DNA from: Echinostoma caproni
Taxonomy: Eukaryota > Platyhelminthes > Trematoda > Plagiorchiida > Echinostomatidae
Assembly: GCA_900618425.1 (NCBI GenBank)
Contig: UZAN01048455.1
Location: forward strand, 3,123-24,080
Direction of reading: 5' to 3'
DNA: 20,958 nt
The position numbers and the translations under genes were made by a program. The notes under the pieces were generated by a model, which saw only the letters and a program-made list of their open reading frames with translations, made no database searches and was not told where the DNA came from. This document shows positions 8,776 through 17,301 of the stretch, piece after piece; the stretch's first letter is position 1, and the number at the start of each line of letters is the position of its first letter.

Positions 8776-9860
8776 TAACTGAGGAACGCGTAGCCGAATG
8801 ATCCAGAAAAATTCCACGGTACTGCAATTATAAACGGTCAATATACTATGTACAAACCTCAAATGTAATCTCAAAACAAATTGCAATCAACAGCCGAATG
8901 TTATCGTTATTGTAATTTAAGGTATCTGAACAGGAGTAGCATGCTCACCGTCACACTACACTCGAACGAGTCAAATCTGAGCGGTCAGGTCGCGATTAAA
9001 ACAAATAGGGCCCGGGTGAAGCACAAACGAACAAAGTAAAATAATGGGATTGATGTAGAAACAGATGGTGTAAAACGGTAAACGTGTATTCATGTATGGT
9101 GCGAATGGTGTTGAGCAAGTGAAAACGTGAAATTGGGTCAAAGGTGGTTTGTCTGGAATTTTACACGAAGAATTTTCACGGATCGATAAATGCATCATTC
9201 AACTTCATCCGGGTGAAATTCTCAAATGACTCTCAGAGACCATTCATCTCTTCATAGTCGTTCGTCTCCAAGCAGTACTATGTCGTCGACTCCAAGGTTT
9301 CTTTCCTTACGTATCTATTTTTCGCGCGCCTGTAGGGTAGGCAAGTACGCTCAAACCCATCGTTTCCAGAAAACACCAGCCAGGTAGATTGCCTACTTCC
9401 AGCCAGTCGGGTAATATTTGGTGATTATTTGAGGTGCGCCTAGTCCGTGGTACGGTCCCAAAAGTATCCGGTCATTCGGCGAGTGCGAGAACTGAAGCTT
9501 CATTCGCAACTGGAGTCGGGGTCTGTTGTTTAGTAGTTTTGAAGTCTTGAAGTGACTCTCGGGTTCGAGGCTGGTGCCCAATGGTCCCGGATCCTTGATG
9601 AATTCTTGTTTTCTGTTCTTGGAAGATGCAACTGGAAAATAAGAGAAAACTGAAGGGGCAATATATCTTCTTGCCCGGGGACCATCGGTGCTAGTTATTC
9701 TGGCAACATTAATCATAAATGTAACAATGAGCTATGGTAAATGGGCAGGCATAGAATAACTAAAAAGGGCTACAGTAAAATAAATAATAAACAAAAGAAT
9801 AAAACATATTTTTTGTTTGTCTTTAAATACATATGTATATATAGCTTTTCAAGGGAGGAC
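8776..9860. other. Unassigned stretch with one unexplained open frame
   Basis: The right part of the gypsy remnant ends here and no family is visible for about 1 kb. The longest frame is minus 9393-9716 (107 codons, starting MINVARITSTDG); I do not recognise it and it has no obvious membrane segment or motif. The last 70 bases are AT-rich (TATGTATATATAGC near 9833) and adjoin the LINE 3' end at 9861, so they may be its 3'UTR. Confidence 0.4.
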
Positions 9861-10540
9861 TCAGGAGCTGGCAACTAGACCTAGATACTTATCAAGTCGA
9901 GACTTGAATGACGCTTTGCTTGTTGAAGAGTCTATCTCTTCTGGCAATGCGTTCCATTGCTAAATTGCCCTGAAGTTAAAGAAGGATGTTCGAAGTGTGG
10001 TTCGGGTTTGAGGTTTGCATAGCTTTTTGCTATTACCCCGTGTTCCACCCGTGGGGGCTAAAGTGAAGAACTTATCTACTAGGCCCGAGGAGAACAGGTG
10101 GTGTAGAAGAAATAAGTCACCCCTAATTCGCCTGAGTTCCAGAGGATAAAGATTAGGCTCCAATAGATGTTCAGGATAGGGAAGATCTTGCATTCTAACC
10201 ACCGCTTTAGTTGCCTCTCTTTGAACTCGTTCCAGAGCATCACGATCACGGATCAGGCCGGAATGAACGACTTGACTACCATATTCTAGGAGGGGACGGA
10301 TATAGGTGCCATAAATGAGTGGAGAAGTCTTTCTTGGGATATGGGGGAAAGACCCGAAAAGAGGGTGAAGAACACGGAAGCAGATTTGCTGGCTAACTGG
10401 TTATGATATGAAAAAGAGAGATTACTATTTAACCAGAAGCCTAGGACCTTGTGCAGGTTTGTATGCTGAAGAGGTTGTGTGCCACTTATATGAAACAAAG
10501 CAGGAGGGTAGTTCCCAAAAGTCATATCGATCACACTAAT
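9861..10540 (-). pseudogene. CR1/jockey-type LINE, ORF2 C-terminal part
   Basis: The minus strand gives LHKVLGFWLNSNLSFSYHNQ (10390-10455), then after a frameshift near 10310 LLEYGSQVVHSGLIRDRDAL and ERVQREATKAVVRMQDLPYP, then LYPLELRRIRGDLFLLHHLF, a TRGNSKKLCKPQTRT segment and QWNALPEEIDSS with ASFKSRLDKYLG, ending at TGA (9861-9863). This is the standard order of the thumb and C-terminus of a non-LTR reverse transcriptase (lgvwl, RPLLEYg, VQRrATK, YPLExRRirGDLil, WNxLP, FKxxLD). It is 5'-truncated. A stop precedes QWNALP at 9960-9962. It differs clearly in wording from the LINE ends at 12981 and 15440, so several LINE families occur in the window. Confidence 0.85.
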
Positions 10541-11234
10541 CCGCCCCTGTGAACTTTTCTTTTACTTATTTATTTATCACTTTCGGGCATTACTCCTCTC
10601 CGCATATTATTTCCCAACATTCTGTGTTCCCCCTCTCCGCTTCTCAGCGGGGCATTACCCCAGACTGCCGAATTTCGCCCTTTTGTTTCAGATTCAGGCT
10701 TTGTGAAATATACATCTATTAATTTATTTATTCGAGTTGGAATCATTGATGGAGTAGATGTTGGTCGGGCCACCGCGTCTGTGGATCAACCTTTGAAGAA
10801 CTATTAAGTGGAATGCACGTCAAAGAAATCGCAATTGAGTGATGAAGTTAGTCGCAATCAAGCTAACCCGTAGTCAGCCCGGAGGACAAGGCACAGAACA
10901 CGTATAGTCCAGAGCACATAGCTTTACTGAATGAATCATGCATCACATGACAATCTACAATAGGACAATGACTAACAGGTCAACCAATAGAAATGAGTTG
11001 TGGTGTCTGTTTGCGTGTGCGAGAGGGCGAGCGCCCGCATGTGTGCATGTGTATGTGGTCGAGGTGAACACTGGTCTTCGTCTGAGAGATAAGCACCGGC
11101 AAGTGGGACGGAGAATTGATCGACGGCATAATTGACGTTGGCACATGTCACATTCCTTTCCACTTTGTGTAATTAGACCTTATCCTACCTGATATCTGTC
11201 CACTTGCTTGGATTCTCTGCTTGACCGGCAGAGG
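10541..11234. other. No recognised gene
   Basis: No open frame here resembles a known family. It contains a TTTATTTATTTATC run at about 10561, a small palindrome (CCGCTTCTCAGCGG, about 10637-10650) and a GT-rich patch around 11035-11060. I see nothing else to report. Confidence 0.45.
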
Positions 11235-12226
11235 GTCTGTTTAGGTGTTGAGTCTTCACGGTGGGATATGGAACTATTCTCAACAACAGGAGTCGTTTCG
11301 TATGGTTTATCCTCGGGTATGTCTAGTACGAACTCGGTCGTTACGGCGTGTCACTATTCTTCCGTCTGAAAGCTCGATTCCACTCTGCTGGCTGTTAGTG
11401 CACCTCACTAAACCCGGCTCTCAAGATGGCTCATGTGATAATTTCGTGTACACTAAGTCGTCTCCGTCGAATTTCCTGTGTTTAGCTGAATCGTCATATC
11501 TATCTTTCATTTTTCTTGTTTTTCCATGATATCAGCTCTTGGTTCTCGAAAAACGAGACTCAGGCAGGTTCGAAGTTTCCGTTCAAACATTAGTTCTGCC
11601 GGACTTTTTCCCGTGCTTTCTGTTTGGGTTGTACGATATGCCAATAAGAACCTCGCCAATTTGGTCCTTATCGTCCCAGATTATTGTTTCAGTAAACCTT
11701 GTTTGACGGTTTGAACGGCTCGTTCCACCAGCCCATTGGAGGCCGGATGGTAAGGGGCAGTACTAACATGACTTATGCCATTTCTTTGGAAGAATTGTTT
11801 AAACTCCTCGCTGGTAAACGGAGTACCGCTATCGGTCACCGGAGTCTGTGGAATACCGAATGTGCTGAATGATGTACGCCGGCAACTTACTGTAGTCGCC
11901 GAACTGGTGTGGGACACAGGATAAATTTTGATCTACTTTGAATGTGCATCAACCATCAGTTGTTCAGCGGACCAAAATAATCTACATGAATCCACTGCCA
12001 AGGATTTTCGGGCTTACTCCAAGGACTCAGAGGAACTGGTGATGCATTCCTTTGAAATCGTTGACATACCTCAAATGTCCGGGCTAGTCGGTCAATATCT
12101 TCATCCATCTAAGGCCACCAAACATATTCTCTGTCTAATGCTTTCATCCTGCAAATGTCTGGATGCGCTGTATGTACCTTTGCGAGTATCTGGGGTCGTA
12201 AGCTAGGTGGAACAACGAAGCGTGAG
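11235..12226 (-). pseudogene. Ty3/gypsy integrase of a second type (K02A2.6-like), broken
   Basis: From 12226 leftwards: RFVVPPSLRPQILAKVHTAH and PDICRMKALDREYVWWP (zinc-finger region, HTAH), stop, MDEDIDRLARTFEVCQRFQ (one of the two finger Cys replaced by Phe), ENPWQWIHVDYFGP (first Asp, about 11965-12000), VTDSGTPFTSEEFKQFF (second Asp, 11800-11850), then 35 residues on, NGLVERAVQTVKQGLLKQ with the catalytic Glu (about 11681-11740), stop, and the C-terminal part FLLAYRTTQTESTGKSPAEL and DDLVYTK. The DDE spacing and the C-terminal DDLVY motif identify an integrase of the K02A2.6-like type, unlike the one at 6868-7770. No RT or LTR of this element is nearby. At its right end it meets LINE sequence at about 12226. 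Confidence 0.87.
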
Positions 12227-12700
12227 CCTGTGGTTTCATCACATTCAGTACATGCCCCCTGCGGGTTGGATGGAGATTGGGCATAAACAAGGATGCCAGC
12301 TAGGTGTCAGCTTCCCTGTAGTGTCTCCGGCTTCTGTTTCTTTTCCGTATTGCTCTCCTTATTGCCAGAGACCACCATGAAGGCTTATTACAACTTTTGC
12401 CAAACTTAAGGGGTGCAAACTCGTCTTTGAATTCCTATAGGTTACCTCTGATTCTATACCAGGAAGCCTCCACCGTGATCTGATCTCTTTATGCTTCCCA
12501 TTCTAGAGTTATGGCTCTTGCCTGCAGACCACTTGTGTCCATTTTGCTGAAGTTCCTAACTTTCCGGCTAGGCGCTTTAGACTCCCTGGAATTGAGGGTC
12601 ACTTTTATCACTAGATGATCACTCTTTAATATTGTGGGTCAGGTCATGTCGGGTCATAGGACTTTAGCCCTCTGCCAGTGAACGTCCAGGTTCTCATACT
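12227..12700 (-). pseudogene. Internally deleted LINE: post-endonuclease segment joined to a 3'-terminal fragment
   Basis: Reading leftwards from about 12650: KSDHLVIKVTLNSRESKAPS and RKVRNFSKMDTSGLQARAI, then ITVEASWYRIRGNL, PSWWSLAIRRAIRKRNRSRR (about 12330-12370). This is the SDH end of an APE-type endonuclease and the linker before the RT. The RT is missing; the sequence passes directly to FMPNLHPTRRGHVLNVMKPQ (12227-12295), which is the near-C-terminal piece of the LINE also found at 12981-13420 (FMPNLSPTRRGHILKVMKPQ). So the fragment is a deletion derivative of one family, provided the two halves belong together. It ends at 12226, where integrase sequence starts. Confidence 0.72.
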
Positions 12701-12980
12701 TGTGAGCTGGTGGTTCCCACTGTACTACGACTGTCAGGTAGTTCCACATTTGTGTGCTGGATTTTGTACCTACAAGAAAGGAGATGAAGAAAAGGATTGC
12801 CCTCGGGGAATGAGCAATTTCAATCATTTGAAAGGCGCCGCACCTCAGCGGACTGCTACGCCTGTCATGAAAGCTTCCCGGGAGCTGAGTAATTATGCGT
12901 GAGGTGTGTGATGTAAAGAAGTGAGGGTGAAATAAAAATACAGATTCATAAGGGGATGTGGATAATGGCTGAGGCTAATG

Positions 12981-13420
12981 TCAGTCATACTCGGGAAACA
13001 ACTCGTCCCAGCAGTTGTCTAGTCTCAATTTGAATTGCAGAAGGCTAGTTGCTGTCACTACTGTAAATGGTAACTTGTTCCATACGATTACCACGCGGTG
13101 GAAGAAAAATTGCGACCTGACACTTCCGTTGGCCTGTGGTTTCATCACCTTCAGTATATGCCCTCTGCGGGTTGGACTGAGATTTGGCATAAACAAGGAT
13201 CTATCTGCTATTGACAGTCCTTTGAGCTTTTTGAATGTCGGCGTTGCAATGAGAATAAGTCAAGGGCCGCCAGCCTTTCTTTATAACTTATCCTACAGTC
13301 CACTTATCATCCGGGTGAACCTTCTTTGCACTACCTCGGCAGTTGTTTATATCTTACTAGCTCTGTCCACTTGTTCCGGATACTGCATGCATTTGCGCAT
13401 AGCATAACTAACTTTTCCGC
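12981..13420 (-). pseudogene. LINE ORF2 C-terminal fragment
   Basis: The minus strand gives VVQRRFTRMISGL (about 13290-13340), SYKERLAALDLFSLQ (about 13245-13290), then FMPNLSPTRRGHILKVMKPQ, ANGSVRSQFFFHRVVIVWNK, LPFTVVTATSLLQFKLRLD and a final LFPEYD ending at TGA (12981-12983). These are the expected last 140 or so residues of a CR1/jockey-type reverse transcriptase. Frameshifts occur upstream of FMPNL; the last 71 codons are open. The segment FMPNL...VMKPQ recurs at 12227-12295. Confidence 0.87.
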
Positions 13421-13739
13421 AATTTGGCATTTTAAGCCCGAACTGTGACCCCATTTTTCATGGGTCTGTTTTGGCTATTGTCCTACGACTTCTAGTTTCT
13501 GCGTCCGTAGGTTCTACCATGGACGTCCGCCGCAGTGGTGTCGAAGTTCGAACAATCATCATCCTCACTGACCGACCTGCTCGGCAAGCAAGTCTTCCTC
13601 TTCCTCAATTTATTCTCTATAATCACAACCCCGTTTCTCTAGGGAGTACTTGTCGGCTGCTGCGTACGACGGTTACTGGCCCCTCGTTTGGACCCCTTAT
13701 ACCCCACTTTTCCATGTGGTCTTGGGTTCCTCGAAGCTA
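13421..13739. other. No recognised gene between two LINE pieces
   Basis: A plus-strand open frame (13471-13848) crosses this region but has no recognisable motif and runs antisense into a LINE fragment. I treat it as chance. The stretch may be degraded LINE sequence joining 12981-13420 to 13740-13904. Confidence 0.35.
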
Positions 13740-13904
13740 TGCCTTAGCGCCCTTTTGTCCCATCTTTCTATCCCACCATCAGCCTTGTAGCCAGAATTTG
13801 CACCATTTCCAGACATTGGATGTCTTTCCGAAAGTGGAGTGCCCATGATTAAACACAGTATTTCAAGTGTGGTCTACCTATGGCTTTGTACAGAGTGACG
13901 AGAA
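13740..13904 (-). pseudogene. Small LINE reverse-transcriptase fragment
   Basis: The minus strand reads VTLYKAIGRPHLKYCV, a stop, then SWALHFRKDIQCLEMVQILA and TRLMVG, another stop. It corresponds to the RPHLEYC-QAW-P-KD-LE-VQRRATR block of CR1-like LINEs and is close in wording to the plus-strand LINE at about 20580-20690. It meets BEL/Pao sequence on its right at about 13905. Confidence 0.8.
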
Positions 13905-14365
13905 CCGCGGATCCCCTCCAGAAAATCGCGGAGTGATTTCAAGCCCCGGGAGCAATGGTCGGCTGGATTGTCATCAAAGGTGTTAAACCTAGTACTAACA
14001 TCATTAATGCAGTGTATCACGATATCGCAGTCGGCCCAGAGCACGACCCGTTCCTCAAATATCTCGAAGTGTTGTCACTGTTGCTTTGTTATGCGCGCAG
14101 TTGGCACTGCTGCGGTAAGTTCAAGGTGGGTTATTGATAAGCGTTTCAACCGGGTCATCCGTGATGTGGCAAGCCGTACCTCTGTCTTCCCCTCGTCGTT
14201 TTCATGCTACCGACTTACGTAGGCAACTTCTCCGTATACCATTTCGGAAGAGTCAGAGAATAGGTGCAGCTCGGCTCTCGTTGCTCGACTAGTTCGGCTG
14301 AGTCGGCGCGGGATCCAGATATCACTTCGTCTGTCTAGGGTAATTAACCATTGTTCCCAGTCTGA
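13905..14365 (-). pseudogene. BEL/Pao retrotransposon RNase H-region fragment
   Basis: Reading leftwards from 14365: WEQWLITLDRRSDIWIPRRL, AELHLFSDSSEMVYGEVAYV (about 14205-14280), RMTRLKRLSITHLELTAAV (about 14115-14165), RVVLWADCDIVIHCINDVST (about 13995-14055), RFNTF and DNPADHCSRGLKSLRDFLEG. This is the signature series of the BEL/Pao RT-RNase H region (ELHVFxDASExAYGAVAY, IPRLELTAA, WTDSxxVLxYI, RFxxFVxNR, NPADxxSRG). The acidic residues in FSDSS, HLEL and WADC match the catalytic set, so this small piece keeps its core. Stops occur after YVSR and in the middle. No other BEL/Pao domain is present. Gypsy RT sequence lies directly to its right. Confidence 0.85.
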
Positions 14366-14372
14366 ACAATTA

Positions 14373-14725
14373 CTCACGCAATGAATTGGCTACTAGGATA
14401 TCGTCTAAGTAAACAAAAACAGAGTCTAAATCTCTGCAAACGTTGTCCACAAAAAGCTGGAAAGGAGGTGAGGCGTTGCTTAAACCGAATAGCATACGTA
14501 GGAATTCGAGAAGACCAAACGGTGTGACTACATCTGTTTCGAAGATGTTAGCCTCCGCGACCGGTATCTAGTTGTACGCGCAAACCAGATGGATGAGGCT
14601 GAAAACAGTTCTGCCGGCTAGGTTGAACTTGAGATTCGCGATGTGGGAGATTGGGTACCCATCCGGGGTTTTCACGCGGTTGAGTGCGCGAAATCTTCTA
14701 ATGGACGTTAGTCGTTGGATAAATT
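14373..14725 (-). pseudogene. Gypsy reverse transcriptase core, one in-frame stop
   Basis: From 14725 leftwards one frame reads RRFRALNRVKTPDGYPISHI, AGRTVFSLIHLVCAYN, TAG (14568-14570), IPVAEANIFETDVVTPFGLL, EFLRMLFGLSNASPPFQLFV and DNVCRDLDSVFVYLDDILVA. The second catalytic box, YLDD at 14400-14411, is intact. In motif A (FSxIDLxxAY in the family) the Asp is His here (SLIHLVCAY), so it was probably inactive. Apart from the stop, this is the best-preserved RT piece in the window. It is near in sequence to the remnant ending at 8775, and it covers the segment missing there. To its left it runs into BEL/Pao sequence within about 10 bases. Confidence 0.88.
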
Positions 14726-15439
14726 TTTGGGAAACATATAGAGAGGGGTCGCCCGTGGAATTTCGGAGGGGCGTACGATGTCCGAGATGTCCCATTAATA
14801 AAGCCAATTTTAGTTGGCTTCAGTAGCTCATGCCCTACCAAGTATAGGACCATATGCTTAGGCAATAATCTTTCTAGAGATTTGCCCATATGTCCCACGT
14901 CCTTGAAAGGTATCTGTGTTTCTTTTCGTTGAAATGTTTCTCGGACATAGAGAAAATGTAATAATGTACGGGGCAGAAAGCCTCTAAGCAAATCAGTTCA
15001 GATAGCACAATAAAGAAGATGGCCACGGCCAATCCAGCTTCCATAGTTCACTCAGTAGTAGGCCCACGGATTGATCCCTATCACTACGAGTGTTCTATAT
15101 TGAAGTTCTTCATGCTGAGTTTGGGTCCCAGGACGTGCGGCTGAGGCAAGATACCATCAAATTTCTTGCACTTGTGAGCTATGATCGTCTGCAAAAGAGT
15201 AAGGGTGGCAGCCCCTATACTCTGTCAGAAGGACCAATCATTTAAGGTTATGCAGCTTCACGCCGTTTATTTGACATCGCACACCTCACCCCTTCGTGGT
15301 TGATCCTTCTAGCGGGGACTCCGGCAAGTCAAAAGAGTCGGGGGATAATCCAGTATGAAATCATAAGTAAAGTATTTTTAAATTGTTCGCTTTAAGAGTG
15401 AATAGAATAGAGCAGGACGAAAGTAAACGAGAGAGATGA
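14726..15439. other. Mostly unassigned; includes a dispersed repeat and a probable LINE 3'UTR
   Basis: 14726-15010 has a minus-strand open frame (14698-14991) whose N-terminal part I do not recognise. 15016-15100 is a repeat. 15240-15440 is probably the 3' end of the LINE to the right; on the minus strand it contains TCAAATAAACGG (an AATAAA) near 15275. Confidence 0.45.
15016..15100 (-). repeat. Dispersed repeat, second copy
   Basis: It begins AGATGGCCACGGCCAAT and continues with a patchy match to 5611-5705 in the same orientation. The family is unknown. Confidence 0.6.
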
Positions 15440-16275
15440 ATTGGTAGTCTGAGTGCACTCTTTAAGATAGACTTCCTCCGGGAACACTTCCTCTCAACAC
15501 TGGTCGAGTCAGAGCTTGAAGACGGCAACTGTTTCTGCCGCTACCACATCCGTAGGCAGCTTTTTCCAGGCGTTGTTCACTCTGCACGAGAAAACTGTTG
15601 GTTTATTAGTGGCTCCCACTCCGTCTTCCACTTGTATATCCTATTTAAGTCTTCCTGCATTTCGTTACCTTCCGGACTACTTGCTAGTTTGAGATCATCT
15701 GCTTAGATGAATGCCGGAGATGCGAGATCACCATCTAAGTAGTCAATATAGATCAAGAACAGAAGCGGCCACAAAACTGAACCCGGGGAAACCCCGCTGG
15801 AAACGCATGTTTGTCTAGCTCTCGCCTAATTCTTCATCGGTTACTTGGGTGGGCTACAGTCCATTGGAGGATAACTTCATATATATTGGGTGCGTTTCCG
15901 TAGGCAAGGAGATATCGGTGGTAAACGGAGTCAAAGGCCTTCTCGAATCCCATGTCGCGAACCCCAATCTCACCCCGACCAATTTGCCTGTGACCTCATG
16001 AGATACAGGCAAAAGATTTGTGAGACATGACCTCTTTTTCATGAACACGTGCTGAAACAGCAAGTAGACTGTTCACTGCTATATGCGAGCTCAGTCATCC
16101 CCTAAACACATTGTCCATGACCTTGAGTGAGAGAAACAGACTTATCGCGCGGCAGTGTGAAGCCGCTAATTTGCACCTATCTTATGGATCGAGAAATTTA
16201 AGGTCTGTTTCCAGTCAGATGTAAGCTTGACCGTGGCGTCCAGAAGGTTGAAGAGCTAGGCTGAAGGTCTGACAA
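15440..16275 (-). pseudogene. CR1-like LINE reverse transcriptase, inserted next to gypsy RT
   Basis: From 16275 leftwards: TSDWKQTLNFSIHK (about 16195-16235), SLFLSLKVMDNVF, MKKRSCLTNLLPVSHEVTGK (15970-16045), FDSVYHRYLLAYGNAPNIYE (motif A with its Asp, about 15875-15935), SSGVSPGSVLWPLLFLIYID (15740-15810), then stop-ADDLKLASSPEGNEM (15660-15705) and at the end FSCRVNNAWKKLPTDVV with AAETVAVFKL (about 15505-15600). This is the CR1/jockey-type order. The catalytic box has kept ADD but the preceding aromatic codon is a TAA (15703-15705). The thumb between about 15600 and 15650 is missing or unreadable. Gypsy RT ends at about 16280 on its right side, and no gypsy RT resumes until 14725 on its left. 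Confidence 0.82.
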
Positions 16276-16279
16276 AACG

Positions 16280-16645
16280 TTATGCCGTGATGTCGTGTAT
16301 ATGTGGGGTCGGATAACTATCGAAGCGAGTTACTACGTTAAGTGACCGATGGTCACCACATGGTCTCCAGTTAATGCTGTCTTATTTTAAAACCATGTAT
16401 AGAGGAGATTCCCATGGACTATGAAAAGGACGCACGATACCTTTTGAAAGTAAAGTGTCGAACCCACGCTTAGCAAAAGCTAATTTGTCCGGCGCCAGTC
16501 GGCAAGGCCGTGTCGTGACTGATGGACCCTTTGTGACTATGTAGTATGCAACACAACCAGTCGCTAGTGTTAAATCCTCGATGGGTTTAGTCAACCTGGG
16601 GAATCGGGCGATCAATGTCTGGAAATCCACAGGAATATCAGGCAT
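16280..16645 (-). pseudogene. Gypsy reverse transcriptase, N-terminal start only
   Basis: From 16645: MPDIPVDFQTLIARFPRLTK, VAYYIVTKGPSVTTRPCRLA, KLAFAKRGFDTLLSKGIVRP and HSPWESPLYMVLK, stop (16382-16384), then after it WRPCGDHRSLNVVTRFDSYP and TPHIHDI, ending at about 16280. This is the standard start of a gypsy RT (HxIxTxGPPVxxRPRRLxPexLxxAKxEF, GIxRPSxSPWASPLHMVxK, WRPCGDYRxLNxxTxPDRYPIPHI). It overlaps in content the RT piece at 14373-14725, which restarts at the LN-VKTPDGYPISHI block, so the two are not simply one RT split by the LINE. Confidence 0.88.
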
Positions 16646-16702
16646 AAAACCCGTGATTCGGTAAATGTCTGTTCGGGCTTTGAAACCCGTGAATTTGATA
16701 TT

Positions 16703-17158
16703 CTACGATGGGTTGATCAACTGCAGTCTAAGTGAATTGACAAGCAATTCATGGTATTGCAAGAAAGTGATACCCAGTATTCCAGTGGGAACATTCGCCA
16801 GAATGAACGTCCATGGATACCGTCGTTGCCCACCCAGATTGACCGCTAATTGTGTTGTTCCAAAGGTAGGCATGTGAGTGCCATTCGCAGCGCATAGCCG
16901 AAGCGTCGTAGCTCGTGGCTTTCTGCTACCGATAGGAGAGACTAATACTTGGGCTCCCATATCTACGAGGAACTTAGTGTTTGCGTGATGGTCACATACG
17001 AAAAGCGGACGGCCAACCTGAGGAAGCGGGCAGGCGAGTAATACCGCTTTCATTCNTAGGTGCAATGTTTCTTGCAACTGCGAGCTGTATTTCCAACGCA
17101 GCACCACACCTTGGGGTCGTGGGGGAATAACGCTACTACCTAAAAGCCTGAATGTCAT
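16703..17158 (-). pseudogene. Gypsy aspartic protease with altered active site
   Basis: An open frame of 151 codons contains RPLFVCDHHANTKFLVDMGA (16950-17015), LRLCAANGTHMPTFGTTQLA, WTFILANVPTGILGITFLQY (the flap and ILGxxFL end) and HELLVNSLRLQLIN. This is the pepsin-like protease that cuts the gypsy polyprotein. The active-site triad of the family is D-T-G or D-S-G; here it is D-M-G at 16955-16963, which should be inactive because the Thr/Ser holds the Asp in place. An N at 17056 lies in the frame's upstream part. It ends at a stop (16703-16705) before the RT. Confidence 0.88.
17056..17056. other. Ambiguous base (N)
   Basis: A single N in the gypsy gag/protease region. No duplicated flank is visible here, unlike at 20310. 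Confidence 0.95.
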
Positions 17159-17282
17159 GTTCCTAATTGTCTAGCGGTTTTCCCTCCTGGGCCACCGTAC
17201 AGTTGGAATAAAAGTAAATCGTGCAAATAGAATAAATCTGGAGAAAACCATGAGAAGCAAATTACATTTGACTAACAAAGTA

Positions 17283-17300
17283 GACGTTTCGGGGTCACCA
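17283..17300 (-). other. Primer binding site, tRNA-Trp type
   Basis: One base after the LTR the minus strand reads TGGTGACCCCGAAACGTC. The first 12 bases are complementary to the 3' end of eukaryotic tRNA-Trp (including CCA), the primer used by CsRn1-type elements. The site also fixes the LTR boundary. Confidence 0.85.
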
Positions 17301-17301
17301 A

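Noticed and set aside
10637..10650. Small palindrome CCGCTTCTCAGCGG as a terminator
   Set aside because: Hairpin terminators are a bacterial feature; this window is eukaryotic and no gene ends there.
13471..13848. 125-codon plus-strand frame
   Set aside because: It is antisense to a LINE RT fragment and has no recognisable motif.
14373..16645. One gypsy RT simply interrupted by a LINE insertion
   Set aside because: The two RT pieces overlap in content (both include the LN-V-PDGYP-type block), so the gap does not close into one frame.
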